Assembly: GCA_905221615.1 (NCBI GenBank)
Contig: CAJNDT010004580.1
Location: forward strand, 62,001-126,000
Direction of reading: 5' to 3'
Origin: Symbiodinium sp. CCMP2592
Taxonomy: Eukaryota; Sar; Dinophyceae; Suessiales; Symbiodiniaceae
Length of the DNA: 64,000 bases
Shown here piece by piece: positions 37,901 through 46,800 of the stretch. Both the position numbers and the translations under genes were made by a program. Numbering within the stretch: the stretch's first letter is position 1; each line of letters opens with the position of its first letter. The notes under the pieces were generated by a model. The model was given only the letters and a program-made list of their open reading frames with translations, did not search any database and was not told the DNA's origin.

Positions 37901-39204
37901 TACGATGCCTCCCATTCTCGGACCAGGTCCCATCGCATCTTGCAATAGACCCGGTGCAGCACATGCGTGAGGCCGATTGGCCTTTCCGCCTCTCGGCTCT
38001 TGGCCAGCATGGCATACTGAGTGATATCGATATGCTGAGGAAAGGAGCCGGACAGCTCCCATCCTCTGAGCTGGGCCGCCAACTCAGCGACGGCATCCTC
38101 AGGCAAGGCCCTGAGCATTTCGTAACTCCAACCATCCGGCCCTGGGGCCTTGGTGGGGAGTCTGGCAAAGGCCTTTGCCATGGCCTCTTTGGTTAGGGCC
38201 ACTGTGCTCTGAGCCTGTTCACGCGCCTTTTGCTGGAGCCTCTGTCTGGCTGCCGTTCCTTGGGTGGGCTGCACACCCCCCGGCTTCCACAATTCTGCCC
38301 AAGCAGTTCTCCTTGCGTGTGGCCTCACCTCCACCGCTAGTTCGAGGTACGGTTTGGAAGCCTGCGCCTCGTTCTTTTTGAGGCTGCGGAAAAGGGGCCT
38401 TAGCCCGCCAGTGGAGGCACCTTCCAACCATTGTTGGTACTGGGCTGCCCCAAAACTATGGTGCAGCTGCAAGTGATGTTTTCGCTGGGCCTCTATGATG
38501 CTGCCTGCCTGTCGGCCTTGGGTTCCCGGTTTGGCACAGTTGGCAGTCAGTTCTTGCATTGCTTGGTCCAGGGTGGGTCCATCACCTACCCCCCAATGAT
38601 TGGGCACCTCTTGCAGATGCTGCTGCAAAACCTGTTGGGCCTTCATGCTAAGCCCATGCTTTGCGCCCTTCTTGTGCAGGACCGCTAGGCGCCCCCAGAA
38701 CTTGGCGGGTCCACCTGTCCATACATATCCTGTGGGCTTCGGCGGGAGCAGCGGCCCGGTCTTCACTTCTACCTGGTGGCCGCGACCGCCTCTGGCCCTG
38801 GGATGAAGACTGGCCTCCACTCTGGCTGTGAAATCCGCAAAGGCCGTGGTGGCCTCGTCGTCTCTGCGGGGTTCCAAAAGCAAGGCAGGGACCCGGTGCC
38901 CCTGTGTGGTATCAAAGGGTTCCGGGTTTGGGTCGACCGCCCTCTGGAAAGGCGCGGTTTGGAGCACATGGGCCCGGAAATCCCCCACACGGAATACCAC
39001 TCGCAGTGCGCAATGTGGGCGAAAAGGGACCTCCCAGTCTTGCTGGATAGAAACACTATCACACAAAGACCGGCTGACAATTCCAAAGTCAATTTCGCTC
39101 CCATGCAGGGTAGTGGGGCTGCCTACCGCGATCACCTCCCCATTGAGTTCCCTTGGGACAGAGGTATTCTCCATTTTGCCAACTGGCAGGTTGAAGTCAC
39201 CAAA
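34907..39204 (-). pseudogene. LINE ORF2, 5'-truncated and frameshifted (E3)
   Basis: Lines up with E4 ORF2 from the endonuclease G-D-F-N motif to the stop. RT is complete (L-L-L-D-L, G-L-I-A-G-C-P, W-I-D-D). One base is missing near 36080 compared with E4 (CCCCGGCTGG against CCCCGGGTTGG), which shifts the frame within RNase H just before T-S-D-C-K. The downstream half stays open from 36046 to 34907. Truncated endonuclease plus frameshift make it inactive, but divergence from E4 is otherwise minimal, so it is young. Confidence 0.85.
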
Positions 39205-39210
39205 AATGGA

Positions 39211-41454
39211 AAATGGGATTTTCTCAGTCTTGCGCACAGAGTCGCGGCCCGTGAGGGCAGGTCTGAAAGCTGTACTCTGACAGCCAAAGAAGCAGCTTCC
39301 TTGTGTTAAGGAGCGCTCAGGCTAGGTCCTACTCTCTAAGACCCCCGACCTCCCAGTTCATGCTGGTGAGGTACGCGGAGGGAACTACTTCAGGTCCTAA
39401 CACAGGTCCTACCTCCCGGTCCCTGCCAGTGAGGTTGAAGAAGCAGCTCACTCAGCCTGTAGGCCCTTTCCCTCCCACCATTAGGGAGGTTCTAGGAAGC
39501 CAGTCCCTCCCAGGAGAACCAAGACCAGCAAGGGCCGCTTTCTCCAGGGTGGGCCAGACCCCCTAGTTGTGGAGAGCTTTTGGTGAGCTGGCCGTGCCCC
39601 GCTGCTCGGTAGGGAGGAGAACCCCCCAAGGCTTGGAGCAGAGAACAGACTCACGAGCTTGGGTTGGACGCTGGGCGGCAACTGAGGTGGCCCTTGCGTT
39701 CTCGCTCTTACTAACAAGGGCCAGAGCACCCATGCCGCAGCAGCTCTGGGCACTCGGCTACCTCTGCCAACCAACTCCACCCCAGTAACGGGCAGTGGAA
39801 GCAAACTGCCTTGGCTAAAAGGCTCGAGCAGCAGAGTGACCACAGGCCCCCTGTCTGCCGAGAGAAACCTCAACTCGGAGGGATCCGCCGCGAGGCTCTG
39901 CACGATCCGCGCCAAACAACAGAGCTGTGCAGGCGGTGTTTGCACTGAAAGGCGAGGCCCAAACACGGCCAGGCCAAAACTGAGAGGGTCTATGCAGAGA
40001 CAGTGAGCGCGCACTGCCTTCTGCACTGCGGTTGGGTACTGGCCCCCGGCGCGGGCCTGTTCACGCTCACAAGGCGGCCTTAGCCAACCGTCCACCCTCG
40101 GCAGCTGAAACCAAAACCAAAGCGAAAAAATCAGCCGGCACTAAACCCTCTCAATGAGCGCGAGGGCAAACGCACCCCTTACTATGCACAAACGCGCAGG
40201 AGTCGACGCTCCCCTCAACAAGCGCGGGGACGACGCCGCACCAGCTGACCCATCACCCTTGCTCGGGCTGCAGCTCAGGCAGGACCCACGGTCTGGACAG
40301 GCCTGGGAACCTGCTGCCAATAAAGAAGCAAGCGCTTAGCCGCACTTGCCATGCCACCCTGAAAAGGAGTGGACTAAGGAAAATCCCAAGTACTTGGCTC
40401 AGCTCGACGCCAAGCACAGGGACGCAAGAGCCCGCAGTAACTCCTGCAAATGTGACACCTGCCCGCAGACAGGTTCGGCCCAACCATGCTTGAAGGCGTA
40501 CTGCAAGGCCCTCAAGCGGATGACCGAGGCTAAGGGAGCTAAAAGGGAAGATCACCTCGAGGCTGGTGAGATGATCTTCCTGCATGTCCAGAATGCAAGC
40601 TCCTGTATTGGCGGCTCACTGCAAGGCCCACCGCCGCCCTAAAAACACCCTAAACCCTACCAAAGCCGCCAAGGGAAACCACCTGGAGGAGCCTCCACCA
40701 CCTTGGTGGTCCTCACGCTTGCCGTCACTTACCCACACCACACATGTAGGCAATCCTAACCTTCTCGTTGCTTGTCGGTACAGACCTGCCTCCATCTGTT
40801 CTCCTGCCCAGGTAGGCATGGTCCCAGGAGTGCACTGCATGCATGGCCGCACGTAGTGAAAGCAAACGACTAACACAGCTGACTCTGGTCTCTTGCAGTA
40901 AGTCCAGGGGCACCAACTGGGTGCTTGCTCAAGTTTGCCTGGGGTGAGCTCGCAGCGTAGAGACTGCCACCCGCTCCAGACTGCTCACCAGCTTGGCCCG
41001 GCCCTGGGTGCTTAGTGTCCCTGCACCAAGGAAAACCCTCCAAAAGCCGTGGCTTTGACCGTGAAGACAGAAGGGCGAGCACCCCAAACTTGAGCCACAC
41101 TGTCCCCCCTCGTAGGGTGGGTCCGCGTCTGGCGTTGCTCTACCACCCACCACAGGGGGACGTACCCCCTTGGCGCGGTGGACAGTTCCCCCGAGGGCCG
41201 AGCCCTTTCCGGTGGGAGCTGGCAAGTCCCTTGGGTGGACGTATCCCCTTCGTGAGGTGGATTGGTCCCCCGAGGGCTGAACCCTTACCGGTGGGAACAG
41301 GCAAGTGGGAGTGATGGCCCGAAGAAGCACAGCTACAAAGCCTGGGATTCACCTGTTTGGGGTCTCTTCAGCACACAGTTAGAGCCCAGGACTGTTTGCA
41401 GACAACTACTTCTCCGACCACTGCGGTCACTCGAGCCAGACCTTGAGCCAAAAA
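39211..41454 (-). mobile_element. non-coding ~2.2-kb derivative of the E4 family
   Basis: The 5' ~170 bp (about 41260-41430) resemble the 5' leader of E4 (shared CCCCCGAGGGC, CCTTACCGGTGGGA, AGCCTGGGATTCAC and CAGTTAGAGCCCAGGACTG). The 3' end has the E4-type stem and tail. The interior has no credible ORF and includes TTCTCGCTCTTACTAAC (39699). The 5' end carries doubled SL relics. It is best read as a non-autonomous element keeping both ends of an E4-type LINE. Confidence 0.65.
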
Positions 41455-41458
41455 AAAT
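41430..41458 (-). other. tandem spliced-leader relics at a 5' junction
   Basis: - strand: CCCATTTTTTTTGGCTCAAG followed by GTCTGGCTCGAG. Compared with the leader end CCATTTTGGCTCAAG, the first relic differs only by extra Ts; the second has one substitution (CTCGAG). Confidence 0.75.
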
Positions 41459-41489
41459 GGGATTTTCTCGTCGTGGGCGAACAAGTCGC
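41455..41489 (-). other. LINE 3'-terminal stem-loop and tail (E1 family)
   Basis: GCGA/TCGC stem with a 5-nt loop at 41477-41489, spacer, then GAAAATCCCATTT (41455-41467). The same 3' end is found at 14544, 21937 and 22297. Confidence 0.6.
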
Positions 41490-41817
41490 TGCCAGGCCAT
41501 CGGCCGGCGGTTTGGGGTGAAACAGGCGGTTTGGTTTTGCCCACCTTTGGTGGGTTCTACTCACCAGTGGCTTCCACTGGGCTGGAAGAGCTTTGTCAGT
41601 AGCACCAGCCTTTTGAGCTACACCAGCTGGGCTGGTTACTACTGGCACCAGTTCTGTAGGCCGTGGTGACTGGTTTGGTCCTACAGCTGGAGCTCTTTGG
41701 CCCAGACACCAGCTGGGCTGGTTGCTACGAGCACCAGTTGCCTGGTTTTCACCAGCAGGGCTGGTACTGGTAGCACCAGTTTGGAGTTGTTCAGGCCTTA
41801 GCCTGGGCTCTCAGTCC

Positions 41818-43761
41818 CTATGGAAAGGGGAGGATAAGCCACGTTTTTCCCCGTACCAGGTCGTGCCGGTACTCGTCCGGGAGGAGGGGCTGGCCCAACA
41901 GTCCCTCCGGCGTTACAGCCAAAACGCTGGTATCCACCAGCACTTTCATGAGGGACTCAAAGTCCGTCTTGGAGAGCTTGGTCTTCGCCAGCTCTTTGAG
42001 AGCAACCGTGGTGCTCTCAAGCGACGAGTGATGCTTTATCACTGTCAGCTTTAGCTCAGCCCTCAAGGGATCATCGATGGATTTCCAGAACCCAGTGAGG
42101 CGCTGGACGTTTGGCCACTGGGGTCTGGTTCCCTCAGGGTAAGGGACCCACCCCAGCACGTCCAGCATCACCATCTCCGGTACAGCCTGTTCTGGTTGTG
42201 TGAACCTCAGGCCCATATTGGCCTTCCCTATGTCCTTCACCAGGAGGATCTTCGCCAGGAGGGCCACCGTGAAACAGGCCTGGAAGGCTTGAAAGGTGCT
42301 GAGCTGTGCCGGTATTGGGTGCACCGCCTCCATCTCGATGAGGGTGACCCATTTGGGCTCCTGGTCTGCACCAGGTCCTCTTTCACAGAGCTGGTGAACA
42401 CCAGCTTGCTTGGCGAGGCCTGGAGTCATGGCCCCCGTGACCTTGCACACCAAGACTTCTTGGTCTTGGGGGTATACCGACAGTTTCCATACGACCCCCG
42501 GCTTGTGGGGTGTGAACGTGACCACTCGTGAGCCACCAAGGCCAACTATCACCAGGCCGAGCCTGGTTACCCCTGAGGCCTCCGTGCTGAAGTATTCAAC
42601 TTCACATGCCTCAGCATAGCGGCTGTGGCATGGTTTCACGTTCTTTTTCATGGAGATGAAGAATTTCATCGTTTGGCCGTAGTCCGGGTCTGGACCGGTA
42701 ACGCCTGGCCCCGGGGGGAGCTCACGTTTCCTTTTGGGCTCTTCTGAGCTGCTCCCTTCCGGGGTGCCCACCGGAGCTGGTGGGCTTGCCTCCTCTAGGC
42801 TTTCAGAGTCTTTCTTCTCCTCCTTTACTGCTGCCTGGTTCACACCAGGTTCAAGGGCCGCACTTTCAGGCTCCGGCTCTTCTTGCTTTACTGCCTGGTT
42901 GTCACCAGGTACCGTGGGTGGGGCCTCTTGCGGGGACATCGCCGGCTCTGTTGGGCTAAGTGCCTCCCCGTCTGGCCTATCCACTTGCCCTGCTGGGCTT
43001 TCCTCCTCTTCCTGGTCTTCACCAGGTTCGCTCTGTTCCTCCTCCTTATGCTTGGGCGAGCTGGATGATGAGGAGGAGCTGGGTTCACCAGCTGGGCCGC
43101 CCGGCGCCGGGGCTGTGCCCCCGGCACGTGCCCTGGCTCCTTCCCGTATTGTGCTCAGGAAGCTCGCCGTGGGCCCGGCTTTGGGAACCACAGGTTCCGA
43201 CCCTGTGCCAGCTTTGGGAACCACAGGTTCCGACTCTGTGCTGTAGTACGAGTACTCAGCAGCTTCCGCCGGGCCCGGCGTGGTTGCTTCCATTGCTGCC
43301 GCCGGGCGCTTTCTGGCTGGTGGCGGCTTCGGCGGCACCGGGGTTTTGCCTTTGCCTTTTGCTGGCCCTTTTTCTTTGCTTTTGCCTGGGCCTTTCTCTT
43401 TCCCTTTTTCTTTTCCTTTGGCTTTTCCTTTGTCTTTGCCCTTGGAGGGCAGGTCCACACCTGGTGGGGGTGGCACCCCTCTGGTCACCTTTCCTGCCAT
43501 CCTTTCCTTTTTCCCAGGCCTGTTGCGGTTGTACCACTTCTTGTAGTCCGACAAGGGTTGCCTTGCCGGGGTGTTACCCGGGCGCTCCCAGGAGCTGGAA
43601 GGTCTCTCCCAGGAGCTGCTGGACGCTGCCGCTGGTTGGCCACCAGCTTCTTCAGCTTCCTGGTTTTCACCAGCTTGCTCATCCTGGTTTTCACCAGGGT
43701 GGGTGTCCTGGGTGTCCCCAGGCTTTGGTTCCTGGCCCTCACCAGGATCTTCTTTTCCCAT
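41818..43761 (-). CDS. LINE ORF3: disordered region plus protein-kinase-like domain (E1)
   Basis: About 647 residues from ATG 43761; the frame is open to 43800 and beyond the ORF2 stop in the -1 frame. Numbering below is from 43800. Residues 15-60 contain P-G-E-N-Q and P-G-D-T-Q peptides encoded by micro-hairpins; 110-165 are Lys/Gly-rich; 170-370 are acidic Pro/Ser-rich linker with two E-P-V-V-P-K-A-G repeats. From ~375 comes a folded domain: V-G-L-G-G-S-R-V-V (419-427), V-V-W-K439-L, V-K-D523-I-G-K-A-N528-M-G and M-L-D547-V-L-G-W. This is the glycine-loop / Lys / D....N / D pattern of kinases with the same spacings as the E3 ORF3, though overall sequence similarity between the two is low. 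Conservation across divergent families argues for selection. The substrate is unknown; it could be ORF1, the RT or a host factor. Confidence 0.6.
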   Translation of the reverse strand: MGKEDPGEGQEPKPGDTQDTHPGENQDEQAGENQEAEEAGGQPAAASSSSWERPSSSWERPGNTPARQPLSDYKKWYNRNRPGKKERMAGKVTRGVPPPPGVDLPSKGKDKGKAKGKEKGKEKGPGKSKEKGPAKGKGKTPVPPKPPPARKRPAAAMEATTPGPAEAAEYSYYSTESEPVVPKAGTGSEPVVPKAGPTASFLSTIREGARARAGGTAPAPGGPAGEPSSSSSSSSPKHKEEEQSEPGEDQEEEESPAGQVDRPDGEALSPTEPAMSPQEAPPTVPGDNQAVKQEEPEPESAALEPGVNQAAVKEEKKDSESLEEASPPAPVGTPEGSSSEEPKRKRELPPGPGVTGPDPDYGQTMKFFISMKKNVKPCHSRYAEACEVEYFSTEASGVTRLGLVIVGLGGSRVVTFTPHKPGVVWKLSVYPQDQEVLVCKVTGAMTPGLAKQAGVHQLCERGPGADQEPKWVTLIEMEAVHPIPAQLSTFQAFQACFTVALLAKILLVKDIGKANMGLRFTQPEQAVPEMVMLDVLGWVPYPEGTRPQWPNVQRLTGFWKSIDDPLRAELKLTVIKHHSSLESTTVALKELAKTKLSKTDFESLMKVLVDTSVLAVTPEGLLGQPLLPDEYRHDLVRGKTWLILPFP

Positions 43762-43808
43762 GGCGATTTCCCGCTGGACGATTCCCCAGCTCTGAGCCAA
43801 ACTTGCAT

Positions 43809-46800
43809 TCAGAATTTCAGTTTGGTCTGTTTGGGGTCCTCACTCTGGGGCCTGGTTAAACCAGCTTTCGGCTTGGGCTTCGCTTTGGGGTCACACACCA
43901 GAGTTCTGCGAGACTGAGCCTGGAGAGGTGCTTCGGGTGGGCCTGAAGGCTTAGGTTGGGAGAGGGCCTTTCCTGGGGCTTGCTTGTTTGCCTGCTTTAC
44001 AGGCTGGCTAGCTGCACGGGTTTGGGCACCCTTGGTTTTAGGTTTCGCTTTGCTACTGGAGGCTTGGTTAGCAAAGGCACCAACACCAGTAGCATCACCA
44101 GTCGCATCACCATCGCCCTCAACATTTCGAGGCACAACCCTGCTTCCTCTACAGCCGTCTTGCTTTTCCGTGTCCCCTTCTTCAGGCAGGCTGTTAGGTT
44201 TAAAGGCTTGTTGGGCCTTGAAAAACCCCGATTTTTGCGGTGCGAACTTTTGAATGCACTGCAAGATTTCCGGGTCCTTGCCCGTGTACACTTGCCTGCA
44301 CTGTTTCCCTAAGCTCGGGAAGAGCTCTTGCCGTCCGATCCACTGTCGGACTCCACACTTGCAGCAGACCCACATGCGGCCTGCATTGACCATCTTGTGC
44401 GACGGATGCTCCCCCATGGCTGGGGCTGACGGCTCCATCCACTTGCACGTGTGGCCAATTTTCTTGGCAAAAACGGCTTTAGACTCTACTTGTTCGATGA
44501 AGTGTCCGCACCTGTTGCAGTTGACACACAAGTTGTCTCTGCTACGGTGCCCTTCCCGCCATTCGTGCCCATTGGTTGGCCCACGGCCAGCCAGGAGCGC
44601 CTCCAGCTGCTGCCTTTTGTTGGGGCCTTCACTCTGGCTTGGTGGCCCTGGTTTGTCACCAGTTGTCTTTTTCCTCCCTTTGGTTTGGAGGTTGGTCTTG
44701 ATTTTGGGCCCTGGCTTTTTCTTAGAGGGTGGCTTTTCCTGGTTTTTGTCACCAGGTGTTTCAGGGAAGACTACCTGGGGTCCCTCACCAGTACCATACT
44801 GGAACAGTTCCTGCACTCTGTTTGCCAGGAAGGTATTGATGCGGCTCACGACCTCGTCTTTGATGAGCACTTGCTGCTCCCATTTGAGGTCTCTGCGCTG
44901 GTTTGCTGCTTGTTGCACCAGCTTGTCGACCGCCTGGTTTGCTTCCCAGCGCCACCAGTTTTCTTGCCCAAATTTGGCCTGGAAAGCCTCCTGGGAGAGG
45001 TGGGAATTTACCCATGTGAGGCTCAAGCGGTCTTTATGCTGGCGCAACTCCTGGAAAATGTCCTCAGATTTCCAGCCCGGTGCCCTGCTTAGGCACTTTG
45101 GCACCCCTTGGCAGTCCAAAGTAATGTCGATCAGCCCTTTTGTCTTCTGGGCGAGAAACACAAGGGCAGAAGATTCTGCCCTAAAAATTGTTTGCTGGCC
45201 CTCTACCGGTCCTGTCGCTTTACCTACGACCTCTATGCCATGGGCATGCCGCTTAAAAGCAATGGCCCCCCAGGTTAGCACCTGAAAGCGCGTATCCTGG
45301 GATGCACCAGGGCTGCCGTCAGTGGCGTAAAGGATAGAAGGGTCTTCCACTTGCAGCTGGGTGAAGACACCTTCCACCGTAACCTGTTGCTCATATGTGG
45401 CTGGTCTGGGTTGCGGTGGTCCCAGGCCTCGCAACCAGAGGCTGGGGTCAGGGTATTGTTCCCGGAGCCGCGGGAAGTCTTCTGGCTCTGGGGCCTGGTT
45501 TTCCCACCAGGTACACTCCCACAAAACGTGGCTCAAGGTAGCCTCCTTGTTGCAGCGGGCGCACACTGCTCCTTTGCCGTGCCTTATGGCTCCTTGCCAA
45601 ACAGCCACTAGGGCATTACGATGGAGCTTGCTGGGGCTCTTTTTGAGCACTCTGCGCGGGGCGTGCCACTCAATGCCATCTTTAAGGCTTTCACTTTTTT
45701 CTTGCTGAGATAAGGCCTGCCAGCGCCATTGATCACAGGTGCGCTTCAGCTCCGCGCTGAGACGGTGTACGCTGGCCCTATCCAGGATATGAAATGTTTC
45801 TTGGCCGACCTTCCATTCCGTAAGGGAGTGGGCCTCCCAACCTAGGGCCTTAAGGTAACACGCCGCAGCCCCAAAAGGGCCAGCCACCACGCGCCACGGC
45901 TCCTTGTGGTGCTTGATTTTCCGAACCCAGTACTGGAATGCTTGCTCCAGTTCTTGGAAAGGCGTTTGGTTCCATTCCACCAGCAGCTTGTGTAGGAAGC
46001 GAAAATGCTGGTTAATGATTGTGTAGGTGGGGTCTTCATGCTTGTTGGTGGCTTGCTCAATCACCGCCTCTGTGGATCCCAGGCTCATCCTCCCTAGCAC
46101 GCTGGCGTGCTGATGGCGGACCCATTTGAGGCGCTTTGGTGCAAGGCCGAGAGCCACATGCCCGTATAGGGCAACCCCGAAAACTCCCTGCTTGTTTGCA
46201 GTCGTGTGCGCCTTCTGTGGCGGCGCAAGCTGCCCAAGGCGACGCTGCCTCTTAATGCCTTTTGTGAACCTGGCCTTGTGTGTGGTGACGCGTCTGCGCC
46301 TACCTCCTGCACTGTCTATGCCTAGGTCCTTGGCTAAGGGCTTGACCTGCGGGTCATCTGCCTTCAGGAGCTTCTTTAGAGCCTTTTCTGCCCTTGGGTT
46401 AGAGCACACCCAGGCACTTTTGGCTGCACTGAGCGGGAGTTTCGCTTTGTCCAATTGCTTCTTTACCCTGGTCCACACCAGGTATGCTTGGTTGGCACAC
46501 ACCTTGGCGTCCTGGTTGGCTATGTCAAGGCCAGTGTCGTCGATGTACAAGTCGACATGGCATTTCGGTGGCCCTTGCCAGATGGGTTCCACCACTTCAT
46601 GCATTATCAGCTTTGACAACCCAGGCGCCAATGGACAGCCTGCAATGATACCCTTCGTGGCCACAATTGGCGCACTGATCATATTCTCGGCGCAAAGGTG
46701 CCTTTTACTGCGATACACCTGCATTGCACCATGCAGGAGAAGCAATGGGTAGTTGTGTTTGAACGCAGCCTTGACCAGTGCTACGTGTGACACATTTTCG

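Larger units (their letters stand above)
32816..39210 (-). mobile_element. E3: 5'-truncated LINE nearly identical to E4
   Basis: Begins at ATTTTTGGTGACTTC inside the endonuclease (39204, - strand), immediately after the tail of the neighbouring 2.2-kb element, and ends with its own tail at 32816. ORF1 and the endonuclease N-terminal half are absent. ORF2 has a 1-nt deletion; ORF3 is intact. Confidence 0.85.

Noticed and set aside
43785-43805. Leader-like GTTTGGCTCAGAG just before E1 ORF3
   Set aside because: Two mismatches and no junction here; a separately trans-spliced ORF3 message is possible but unsupported.
42734-43859. + strand frames of 170-299 codons opposite E1 ORF3
   Set aside because: Low-complexity mirror translations of the repetitive ORF3 coding sequence.
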